From ECT2AJA-110-A sp035399845 (lineage in GTDB: Bacteria > Planctomycetota > Phycisphaerae > UBA1845 > UTPLA1), in the NCBI GenBank assembly GCA_035399845.1, contig DAOPJV010000010.1, positions 78,817 to 142,816 on the forward strand: DNA of 64,000 nucleotides, written 5' to 3'. Positions 18,942-25,688 of the stretch are shown here, one piece after another. Numbering within the stretch: the stretch's first letter is position 1; each line of letters starts with the position of its first letter. Position numbers and translations under genes: made by a program. The notes below the pieces were generated by a model. The model was not told the origin of the DNA. It did not search any database and saw nothing but the letters and a program-made list of their open reading frames with translations.

Positions 18942-18981
18942 AAAGCCGGCCGATCCGATCGTGGATGGGCCGGCTTTTTTT
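18942..18981 (+). terminator. Strong intrinsic terminator (candidate attenuator)
   Basis: Perfect 10-bp stem AAAGCCGGCC/GGCCGGCTTT, extended inward by ATCC/GGAT after a single mismatch, 6-nt loop, and a run of seven T. It lies between the leader ORF and the tRNA genes with no better promoter after it, so read-through or antitermination would control the downstream operon. Confidence 0.85.
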
Positions 18982-19023
18982 GTGCGCAGGACGCGGACTC
19001 GGGCCTTGATTTGCTCGAATTGA

Positions 19024-19038
19024 ATTGCCGCAGGCAAT
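19024..19038. repeat. Short inverted repeat upstream of the tRNA genes
   Basis: ATTGCC-GCA-GGCAAT, perfect 6-bp arms, 45 bp before tRNA-His. It may be an operator or an RNA hairpin at the 5' end of the tRNA precursor. Confidence 0.35.
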
Positions 19039-19082
19039 GGCCGGAGAACGTGCGCGCACAGACGGCAATGGCGTTGAGTGAT

Positions 19083-19155
19083 GGTGGTCGTGGCTCAAAG
19101 GAAGAGCGCCGCACTGTGACTGCGGAGATTGCGGGTTCGAGCCCCGTCGGCCACC
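19083..19155 (+). tRNA. tRNA-His(GTG)
   Basis: Full cloverleaf: acceptor GTGGTCG/CGGCCAC, D stem GCTC/GAGC with an AAAGGAA loop, anticodon arm CCGCA-CTGTGAC-TGCGG with anticodon GTG, T stem GCGGG/CCCGT closing TTCGAGC. The base before the acceptor is G (19083) and the discriminator is C (19155), the encoded G-1:C73 pair that identifies tRNA-His in bacteria. No CCA is encoded. It is the first gene after the attenuator-like terminator. Confidence 0.93.
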
Positions 19156-19186
19156 CGTGGACATGTTGGTTTGAGTCTGAAGGAAT

Positions 19187-19270
19187 GGACGGCGACGCGG
19201 GTGAGGACCCGCCGCTCCCTGCTAAGGAGATGGCGCTGATGGGCGTGAGGTTCGACTCCTCCGCCGTCCG
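19187..19270 (+). tRNA. Type II tRNA-Ser(GCT) with 8/4 acceptor/T-stem architecture
   Basis: Acceptor stem of 8 bp, GGACGGCG (19187-19194) with CGCCGTCC (19262-19269), discriminator G. The T stem has only 4 bp, GAGG/CCTC around TTCGACT. The D arm is a 5-bp GC-rich stem GCGGG/CCCGC with a 6-nt TGAGGA loop, and position 8 is paired rather than U. The anticodon loop is CTGCTAA (anticodon GCT), followed by a long variable arm with a 4-bp stem. The D and T arms resemble tRNA-Sec, but the anticodon reads AGY Ser codons. tRNAs with 8/4 branches have been reported for Ser and His species in some bacteria and phages. No CCA is encoded. Confidence 0.85.
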
Positions 19271-19310
19271 ATGGTCGGCATGCATCGCGCCGGCGGGAAA
19301 GGACAAGACA

Positions 19311-19766
19311 ATGAAGCCCGAGGCGGCGATCTTCATTGGCCTGCAGGCGTCCGGCAAGACGACCTTCTATTGCGATCGGTTCGTTCACTCGCACGTTCGA
19401 ATCAGCCTCGACGAGGTGCGAAGCCGGGCGCGGGAGCGGCGACTGATCGACGCGTGTCTGGAGACGCGGCAGTCGTTTGTCATAGACAACACCAACCCGA
19501 CTGTGGCGGATCGGGCGCGTTACCTCTCGGCGGCGAAGTCGTCGGAGTTTCGCACAGTGGGGTACTACTTTCAGTCGTCGATCGAGGCGTGCGCGCGGCG
19601 CAATGAGCGTCGTGACGCGCCACGGGTCATTCCCATGCGAGGCCTCCTCGGGACATACGGCCGGCTCGTGAGACCGACTCGGGAGGAGGGGTTTGACGCG
19701 CTGTATTACGTTCGGATTGACGAAAATTCAGGATTCTGTGTGGAAGCGTGGATCGATGAAGTTTGA
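19311..19766 (+). CDS. P-loop polynucleotide-kinase-like protein
   Basis: 151 residues; ATG at 19311 behind GGAAAGGA, 40 bp after the tRNA-Ser. Walker A is GLQASGKTTF (residues 10-19). SLDEVRSR supplies the D-x-x-R pair seen in T4 Pnkp-type 5'-kinases, and FVIDNTNPTVADRARY is the DNTN segment typical of this kinase clade. A C-terminal 'VRPTREEGFDALYYV' continues the fold. Predicted role: phosphorylation of 5'-OH RNA ends to prepare cleaved tRNA for repair. It overlaps the Thg1-like gene by 11 bp. The kinase assignment is by motif and context; specificity for RNA is inferred. Confidence 0.82.
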   Translation: MKPEAAIFIGLQASGKTTFYCDRFVHSHVRISLDEVRSRARERRLIDACLETRQSFVIDNTNPTVADRARYLSAAKSSEFRTVGYYFQSSIEACARRNERRDAPRVIPMRGLLGTYGRLVRPTREEGFDALYYVRIDENSGFCVEAWIDEV

Positions 19767-20529
19767 TGAACTTGAAAACCGGATGCGTCGCTTTGAAACC
19801 TCGGCTGACGTTCGGGTTCCGCCGGGCGTGTACATCGTGGCGCGGCTTGATGGCCGCAGTTTCACGCGATTGACCAGGGAGCGATTCGCCTTCGAGGCGC
19901 CCTGCGACGAACGATTTCGCGACGCGATGCTGGAAACGTGCGAGGGCCTGATGGAGATCGGGTTTCGAACGCGTTACGCCTATTCGCAAAGTGATGAAAT
20001 CTCTCTGCTGTTCGATCCGGAGGACGATACGTTCGGACGCAGGCTGCGAAAATGGAATTCGATACTCGCCGGGGAGGCCAGCGCCCGAATGAGCCTTGCC
20101 CTGGGCGACATCGCCGTGTTCGACTGTCGAATCTGTCAACTGCCGAGGGTGTCGGATGTTGTGGACTACTTCCGCTGGCGGAGCGAAGATGCGGCCCGAA
20201 ACGCCCTGAACAGCCACTGCTATTGGCGGCTTCGAAGTCGCGGACGTTCCGCCGCCGTGGCGACCCGTGAGCTACTGGACATGTCCGTCGCCGCAAGGAA
20301 CGAACTGCTGTTTTCGGAGGGACTGAATTTCAACGACCTGCCGGACTGGCAGAAGCGCGGCTTCGGTCTGCGTTGGGAGGACTTCGAGAAAGAAGCCACG
20401 AATCCCGGAACCGGTGAGCGCGTTCGGGCCAGGCGACGGCGCATTCGGCGCGATTTGTCGCTTCCGATGAAAGACGCCTACAGCGACTACGTCGCCGGAC
20501 TGCTGGGAATGACGATCGATGAGAGCTGA
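19756..20529 (+). CDS. Thg1-like (tRNA-His guanylyltransferase family) 3'-5' RNA polymerase
   Basis: 257 residues from the ATG at 19756, inside the end of the kinase gene. Thg1 family enzymes add nucleotides to RNA 5' ends in the 3'-5' direction; bacterial members mainly repair 5'-truncated tRNAs. Catalytic carboxylates are in place: LDGRSFTRLT (Asp32) and YSQSDEISLLF (Asp80, Glu81). ALNSHCYWRL is the later conserved segment. Because the neighbouring tRNA-His already encodes G-1, end repair is more likely than obligatory G-1 addition. The next gene starts 4 bp after its stop. Confidence 0.92.
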   Translation: MKFDELENRMRRFETSADVRVPPGVYIVARLDGRSFTRLTRERFAFEAPCDERFRDAMLETCEGLMEIGFRTRYAYSQSDEISLLFDPEDDTFGRRLRKWNSILAGEASARMSLALGDIAVFDCRICQLPRVSDVVDYFRWRSEDAARNALNSHCYWRLRSRGRSAAVATRELLDMSVAARNELLFSEGLNFNDLPDWQKRGFGLRWEDFEKEATNPGTGERVRARRRRIRRDLSLPMKDAYSDYVAGLLGMTIDES

Positions 20530-20532
20530 GAC

Positions 20533-21468
20533 ATGCCGAGACGAATCTCCTACAACCCCAACATGATTCTGCCGCCGGGAACGCAGGTCGTGACCCGTGT
20601 CGAGATCGTTCCGATCGGCGGAGGCGCGTCGAAGCCTGTCGGCGCTGTGGCGGAAATCGTCTTGTCGCCAACGGATCACACGCACGCTTACCGCCTGCGC
20701 TTTGCCGACGGTGTCGAGGCGATGGCCCGACGATCCGTGCTGGCGGTGCTGAAGCGCATGCAGCGCGATCGCATCGGGACACCGGACGAGGCGATGGACG
20801 AGTACATGCTGACGGAGTGTGTCATCTATCGCTGCGTGGTCGGGTCGCGCGCCTACGGTCTGGATGTCGAAGCGTCTGATGTTGATCGGCGCGGCGTCTT
20901 CCTGCCGCCGGCGGAGATGCACTGGTCGCTCTACGGCGTCCCCGAGCAGCTGGAGAATGACGCGACGCAGGAGTGCTACTGGGAGCTGCAGAAATTCATC
21001 ACGCTGGCGCTGAAGGCGAATCCGAACGTGCTGGAGTGTCTCTTTACGCCTCTCGTCGAGGACACGTCGCCGATCGCAGACGCGCTGCTGGCGATGCGCG
21101 ACGCCTTCCTGTCGAAGCTCATTTACCAGACGTACAACGGCTACGTCCTCAGCCAGTTCAGGAAGCTGACGGCCCGCGAGCGAAATCACGGCGTCATCAA
21201 GTGGAAGCACGCCATGCACCTGATCCGGCTGCTCCTGGCGGGCGTCGAGACGCTGCGCAGTGGCGTTGTCCCTGTGGAGGTCGGCCCCTATCGCGAGCGA
21301 CTGCTGGAGATCCGTCGCGGCGAACTGCCGTGGGAGGAGATCAACGCCTGGCGGCTCGCGCTGCACGCCGAGTTCGATGCGGCGTTCGAGCGAACGTCGC
21401 TGCCGGATCGGCCGGACTATGAACGGGCGAACCGGCTGCTGATCGATGCGCGGAGGGCGCAGGTATGA
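20533..21468 (+). CDS. COG3541-type nucleotidyltransferase with N-terminal beta-barrel-like region
   Basis: 311 residues. Residues ~1-75 look like a small beta domain (PPGTQVVTRVEIVPIGG... TDHTHAYRLRFADGVEA), possibly KOW/SH3-like. The Pol-beta-type nucleotidyltransferase core has VVGSRAYGLDVEASDVDRRG: Gly104-Ser105 and metal-binding Asp116 and Asp118. A helical C-terminal region follows (KWKHAMHLIRLLLAGVETL). Family members occur in RNA-repair and tRNA-modifying contexts; here it probably adds nucleotides to RNA ends, with substrate unknown. Its stop overlaps the next start as ATGA. Confidence 0.85.
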   Translation: MPRRISYNPNMILPPGTQVVTRVEIVPIGGGASKPVGAVAEIVLSPTDHTHAYRLRFADGVEAMARRSVLAVLKRMQRDRIGTPDEAMDEYMLTECVIYRCVVGSRAYGLDVEASDVDRRGVFLPPAEMHWSLYGVPEQLENDATQECYWELQKFITLALKANPNVLECLFTPLVEDTSPIADALLAMRDAFLSKLIYQTYNGYVLSQFRKLTARERNHGVIKWKHAMHLIRLLLAGVETLRSGVVPVEVGPYRERLLEIRRGELPWEEINAWRLALHAEFDAAFERTSLPDRPDYERANRLLIDARRAQV

Positions 21469-22250
21469 ATGGGTTGAACACTGAGTGGCTGCAGCCAATC
21501 GTTGACGAACAGCCGTTTCCGATGTTGTTCGCGACGATCAGTGGCGCGCACCTTTACGGATTTCCGTCGGCGGACTCGGACTACGACCTCCGTGGCGTTC
21601 ACGTGGCGCCGTTGCGCGACGTGATCGGTCTGCGTCCTTATCGGGAGACAATTGAGGCGTCCGGTGTGCGTGACGGGATCGAGCTGGACCTTGTGACGCA
21701 CGATGCGCTTAAGTTCTTCCGGCTGCTGCTGAAGCGGAATGGCTACGTGCTGGAGCAGTTGACGTCGCCACTGGTCGTGCGCACATCGGCCGCCCATCAG
21801 GCGCTTCTGACGCTGGTTCCGAAGCTCGTGACCCGGAATCACGCCCATCACTATCTCGGGTTCGTGCGGACGCAGTGGCGTCTGTTTCTGGCGGATCGAC
21901 GGGTCAAGCCCCTGCTGTACACCTATCGCGTGCTGCTGACGGGTATTCACCTGATGCGGACCGGCTGCATCGAGGCGAACATCCTGCGGCTCAATGAGAC
22001 GTTTCGAGCGGCCTACATCGATGAACTCGTGGCGCAGAAGGTGGGCGGCCACGAGAACGTTGCGCTGACGAACGCGGATGTCGCGTTTCACGAGGCGGAG
22101 TGCGAGCGTCTGACACGGCTGTTGGAGTCGGCGCGGGAGTCAAGCGCACTGCCCGAAGCCCCGAGCGCCCTTGACGCGATGAACGACCTGCTGATTCGGA
22201 TTCGAGAGGGCGACTTGCCGTGTTGCGAAGTCGCCGGAGGAACTACGTGA
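21465..22250 (+). CDS. Second COG3541-type nucleotidyltransferase
   Basis: 261 residues, ATG overlapping the previous TGA. Nucleotidyltransferase motif ISGAHLYGFPSADSDYDLRGVH with Ser26-Gly27 and Asp39/Asp41. The C-terminal helical part (YHLGFVRTQWRLF, LLYTYRVLLTGIHLMRTG) aligns by eye with that of the preceding gene, so the pair are diverged paralogues: this one lacks the N-terminal beta region. The two enzymes may act as a heterodimer or on different RNA ends. Its stop overlaps the exoribonuclease start as GTGA. Confidence 0.85.
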   Translation: MNGLNTEWLQPIVDEQPFPMLFATISGAHLYGFPSADSDYDLRGVHVAPLRDVIGLRPYRETIEASGVRDGIELDLVTHDALKFFRLLLKRNGYVLEQLTSPLVVRTSAAHQALLTLVPKLVTRNHAHHYLGFVRTQWRLFLADRRVKPLLYTYRVLLTGIHLMRTGCIEANILRLNETFRAAYIDELVAQKVGGHENVALTNADVAFHEAECERLTRLLESARESSALPEAPSALDAMNDLLIRIREGDLPCCEVAGGTT

Positions 22251-22768
22251 GTTTCATCATGGTGGACATTGAGGCCGACGGTCCGATCCCGGCGGACTAT
22301 TCGATGATCTGCTTCGGGGCCGTCGTCGTGGAGCCGTCGCTGTCGAAGACGTTCTATGGTCGATTGCGACCCGTGTCGGAGAAGTGGATCCCCGAGGCGC
22401 TCGCCGTCAGCGGCTTCAGTCGGGACGAGACACTCGCGTTCGACGAGCCCGGCGCCGTGATGCGCGCGTTCGAGGCGTGGGTCGCGGAGGTCAGCGCGTC
22501 CCGGCCGATGTTTGTGTCGGATAACAACGGCTTCGACTGGCAGTTCATCAACTGGTACTTCCATCATTATCTGGAGCGCAATCCCTTCGGACACAGTTCG
22601 ACGAATCTCGGGTCACTCTACAAAGGTGTCGTCAAGGACATGATCGCCGGCTTCAGGGGGCTTCGCAGAACACGTCACACGCATCATCCCGTCGACGACG
22701 CCATGGGGAACGCCGAAGCGCTGTTGGCCATGAAGGAAACGCTGGGTCTCAGAATCCGGCTTGAATAG
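22247..22768 (+). CDS. DEDDh 3'-5' exoribonuclease (Rv2179c/RNase T-like)
   Basis: 173 residues from GTG at 22247, behind GGAGGA and overlapping the previous stop. Exo motifs in order: VDIEADGP (Asp7, Glu9), VSDNNGFDWQFINWY (Asp of motif II), and HHPVDDAMGNAEA with His and Asp of motif III, making it a DEDDh enzyme. It most resembles the small Rv2179c-like exoribonucleases that trim RNA 3' ends. As last gene of the operon it could remove damaged 3' nucleotides before re-addition by the nucleotidyltransferases. No RNA ligase is encoded in the cluster. Confidence 0.85.
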   Translation: MSFIMVDIEADGPIPADYSMICFGAVVVEPSLSKTFYGRLRPVSEKWIPEALAVSGFSRDETLAFDEPGAVMRAFEAWVAEVSASRPMFVSDNNGFDWQFINWYFHHYLERNPFGHSSTNLGSLYKGVVKDMIAGFRGLRRTRHTHHPVDDAMGNAEALLAMKETLGLRIRLE

Positions 22769-23072
22769 CGCCGTCGGCGCGGTCGATGCGCCTGTGGACG
22801 ATATATCGGGTCGTCATTATCCGGATACGTCTGATAAGGCCGCGGGTCGTTGAGCCGCAATGGATCACGATGATTCACGTCATTTCTTCTCGGGCGTCGT
22901 CGGGCGCTCCGTAGTTTCCCAAATCGTACCTTTTCGATGACAGCGCGTCCCCCAGTGGTTGATGCGGGCGCGTTGTGGGAGTGAGCGATCGACAGGGGGG
23001 ATGCGATCGCGGAGCGGGTGAATCGGCGCAGCGCGAACTGAGCGCAGGCGTCGCCCGGAGGAGGTACGTGCC
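22769..23072. other. Intergenic region after the RNA-repair operon
   Basis: About 300 bp with no supported gene. It contains a short GCGCCG/CGGCGC palindrome right after the operon, without a T-run, and leads to the GGAGGAGG site of the diguanylate cyclase. Confidence 0.4.
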
Positions 23073-24455
23073 GTGGGAACACGCAGACGACCGACGTCGG
23101 CCAAGGCATCGATTCGCGCTTCATTGTTCGGCGTGCTGCTCGCCGTCTGCGCGACAGCGCTGACGGCCCACGAGTTTCTTCGTCGGGAAGACGCCCATAA
23201 CGCCGCACACAATCGAACGCGGCTGCTGGCCGAGACGATGGCGCTTCAGTTCGACGCGATCGGCGTCGCGGCGCTGGACGACGCCGAGCAGGTATGTCGC
23301 GCGATGCTTGAGTCGCCATCGCTGATGGCCATCTGCATCTGGGACGCCAACGGCCGGCAGGTCGCCTGCGAAGGTCGCTCAATTGAATACGCACAGATGC
23401 TCGACCTTGTCGGCGCCGGATCGAAGCGGACGTCCGGCTCGCATTCGCACTTCTGGCTGACGCACACCTTCTCTTCTGAAGCCGGCCCCCTGGACGCGCA
23501 GTTCGTCCCGATCGGGATCGGCGCCATCGGCCAGAAACCCGCCACCCTCGGGGTCCTGCTCGACATGAGCCCCATGCTGGGCGGCTTTGGTGAACATTTC
23601 GTCCTGTATTACATGCCGGTCCTCGGCGCCGGCATTGTGGCGCTGGTCGTCGGCGTGATGCGTCTGCATCGGGACGTGCTGCATCCGCTGGGGAGCCTCG
23701 TGGAGGCGGCGTCGGCGGATGCAAAGGACCGGGCGGATCCGACGGCGTTCGAATCGCACGCCGAGCTGGGGGTTCTCGCGAAGGCCGTCCACGCGCTGAA
23801 GCTGGACGCGATCACGTGGCGACGGAAGGCCGAACTGACGGAGCGTCGTTCGGATACGCGCGTCGCCGTGGAGACGCGTCGAATCACGCGTGACCTTCAT
23901 CGCATTCAGCAGGCCGCATGGAAAGATCAGTTGACGGATGTCTATAACCGCCGGTTCATGGAGGAGAAGCTGCCGGGGGTCTTCGACGCACAGCGAACGG
24001 CGAATCGCGACCTGTCGATCGTGATGTTCGACCTGGACAACTTCAAGCTGCTCAATGACACGGAAGGGCACGCGGCGGGAGACGAGATACTCCGTTTCGT
24101 CGGGGAGCTTCTCAGGCAGAACACGCGACATGGCGATTTCGCCGTGCGATATGGCGGTGACGAATTCCTGCTCGTCATGCCGGGCCTGCCGGCCGCGAAG
24201 GCGATGGTCGTTGCCGATCGCATCCTCGCACATTTCACGCAGCGGGCGAAGATGATGGTCCGAGTTCGTCCGGCGCCGTCGCTCACGGCGGGTGTTTCCA
24301 GCATCGTCAACAATCAGCCGTCGTCGCTGAATGAGGCGATGGTGATGGCGGACGAAGTTCTGTTATCGGCCAAGCAGGCCGGGAAGGCGTGCGTTCAGCT
24401 CGCCATGCGACAGGGCGGAAGCCCGGCGCCGCTGCGTCTCGCACGAACGGCATGA
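23073..24455 (+). CDS. Membrane diguanylate cyclase (GGDEF) with periplasmic sensor region
   Basis: 460 residues from GTG at 23073, 10 bp after GGAGGAGG. An N-terminal membrane segment (SIRASLFGVLLAVCATALTAH) precedes a ~150-residue extracytoplasmic region, a second segment (YYMPVLGAGIVALVVGVM), a HAMP-like/coiled-coil linker, and a GGDEF domain from ~290. The active-site motif GGDEF is intact (residues 361-365), and RHGD five residues earlier is a product-inhibition I-site. It should make c-di-GMP from two GTP in response to an unknown signal. No PilZ or EAL protein is adjacent. Confidence 0.92.
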   Translation: MGTRRRPTSAKASIRASLFGVLLAVCATALTAHEFLRREDAHNAAHNRTRLLAETMALQFDAIGVAALDDAEQVCRAMLESPSLMAICIWDANGRQVACEGRSIEYAQMLDLVGAGSKRTSGSHSHFWLTHTFSSEAGPLDAQFVPIGIGAIGQKPATLGVLLDMSPMLGGFGEHFVLYYMPVLGAGIVALVVGVMRLHRDVLHPLGSLVEAASADAKDRADPTAFESHAELGVLAKAVHALKLDAITWRRKAELTERRSDTRVAVETRRITRDLHRIQQAAWKDQLTDVYNRRFMEEKLPGVFDAQRTANRDLSIVMFDLDNFKLLNDTEGHAAGDEILRFVGELLRQNTRHGDFAVRYGGDEFLLVMPGLPAAKAMVVADRILAHFTQRAKMMVRVRPAPSLTAGVSSIVNNQPSSLNEAMVMADEVLLSAKQAGKACVQLAMRQGGSPAPLRLARTA

Positions 24456-24886
24456 TTGCATTAAAATATGCAGTGTGGTTGTCGATGGCCGCAGTCGTGG
24501 GTTTGTCCGGCCATCCAGCGTTGCAGCGCGAAATATCGGGTCAGCGTCTGACGACCGCATGTCCTCGCACCAGGGCGCATTGAGAATCGCGTGTTTGTGA
24601 TGATGGACACGTTCCATCCGCAATTCGTCTCGTTGTTCAATGAGACGAATCGTCAATTCACGTGACTGCAATTCCGATCCGCCCGCGGTCTGCGTTTGTA
24701 ACTGTATTTGTACCATTGGGTTCCGATATCAACAGGACTGTTGACATCGCGTGGACCCTGCACAATGCGTCAATAGATGCTAGGTAAAACCCGTGATTGA
24801 CTCTTTGTGAGCATAGGTACGAAACTCAATGTAATCGGGGTGGATTTGCTAGGTGAATTGAAGGCGAATCTTCGGAGAGAATTCAT
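24456..24886. other. Intergenic region upstream of the Crp/Fnr gene
   Basis: AT-richer than its surroundings. A 43-codon frame starts in the ATGA at 24452 (MIALKYAVWLSMAAVVGLSG..) with one hydrophobic segment but no ribosome site of its own; it could be a small membrane peptide, confidence low. The hairpin at 24623-24650 is listed separately. No good promoter was pinned down. Confidence 0.35.
24623..24650. repeat. Perfect 9-bp inverted repeat upstream of Crp/Fnr gene
   Basis: ATTCGTCTC and GAGACGAAT separated by 10 nt, ~240 bp before the regulator start and without a T-run. Candidate operator or RNA hairpin. Confidence 0.5.
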
Positions 24887-25594
24887 ATGCTTGCGGCCAG
24901 TGACGAACAGCGATTGCGAAAGCAGTACCCGGTCCTCAACGGGTTGTCGGACGAGACACTTCAACGATTGCGCGAGCAGAGCGTTCTCGTTTCCGCCGAG
25001 GACGGGCGGGTCCTGCTGGAGCAGGGTGATTTCGCTGACAAGTTCGTATTCCCGCTGGAAGGCGGAACGCGGGCCATCGTTCGCTCGTCGGAGGATCGGG
25101 AGATCACGCTCGATCGTGTTCGTCCCGGGGATTGCTGTACCTTGTCGGCCAGTTGTCTGTTCGGCGCCTGTCCATCGCCGGCCCGTGGCGTGGCGGAGGG
25201 AGCCCTGACGGCGGTCGTCCTGCCAGGCGAGTTGTTCTTTCATGTCATGGACGAATCGTCGGCCTTTCGCCGGTTCATTTTCGGCGGCATCTCGCGACGA
25301 TTCGTCAAGCTCGTGGAGACGATCGAGCGTGTGACGTTTCAGACCGTGGAGAAGCGACTGGCCAACGCGCTGCTTGAGCGGCGCGATCCGATTCGGGTCA
25401 CGCACCAGGCGCTCGCGATGGAACTCGGCAGCGTTCGCGAGATCATCAGCCGGCATCTGAAGACGTTTGAAAATCGCGGCTTCGTGTCATTGGCGCGGCA
25501 GCGAATCGAAATCTTGAATCGCGACGGTCTCCAGGAGCTGCTGTCGGGCGTCAACGGGGACGGCGCATCGGGCGCCGCGGGGGCCAACGCGTAG
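24887..25594 (+). CDS. Crp/Fnr family transcriptional regulator
   Basis: 235 residues; ATG behind CGGAGAGA. N-terminal cyclic-nucleotide-binding-like beta-roll (residues ~15-130: VLLEQGDFADKFVFPLEGGTRAIV), dimer helix (~135-160) and a C-terminal winged helix with ALAMELGSVREIISRHLKTFENRGFV as recognition region. Two Cys pairs around CCTLSASCLFGAC could ligate a cluster or sense redox, but the N-terminal Fnr-type Cys cluster is absent, so the effector is unclear. Ends at the strong terminator at 25631. Confidence 0.88.
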   Translation: MLAASDEQRLRKQYPVLNGLSDETLQRLREQSVLVSAEDGRVLLEQGDFADKFVFPLEGGTRAIVRSSEDREITLDRVRPGDCCTLSASCLFGACPSPARGVAEGALTAVVLPGELFFHVMDESSAFRRFIFGGISRRFVKLVETIERVTFQTVEKRLANALLERRDPIRVTHQALAMELGSVREIISRHLKTFENRGFVSLARQRIEILNRDGLQELLSGVNGDGASGAAGANA

Positions 25595-25624
25595 ATTGCG
25601 GCGCTGCGTGATTTCTGAACAAAG

Positions 25625-25666
25625 AAAAAAGGCGTCGGCCATCCGTTGCGATGGCCGACGCCTTTC
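25625..25666. terminator. Bidirectional intrinsic terminator
   Basis: Perfect 12-bp stem GGCGTCGGCCAT/ATGGCCGACGCC, 8-nt loop, A-run before and TTT after, between the convergent Crp/Fnr and Clp-N genes. Confidence 0.9.
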
Positions 25667-25688
25667 GTTATTTCGATCTCTCCGTCAG

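Noticed and set aside
19187..19270. Selenocysteine tRNA
   Set aside because: The D and T arms look Sec-like, but the anticodon is GCT, not TCA, and the T stem has 4 rather than 5 pairs. No selA, selB or selD is nearby.
19011..19310. Extension of the kinase gene upstream to 19011
   Set aside because: The open frame runs straight through both tRNA genes; the ATG at 19311 has a good ribosome-binding site and begins the P-loop domain.
24452..24583. 43-codon membrane peptide after the diguanylate cyclase
   Set aside because: The ATGA overlap and hydrophobic start are suggestive, but the remainder looks random and there is no other support, so it is only mentioned in the intergenic entry.
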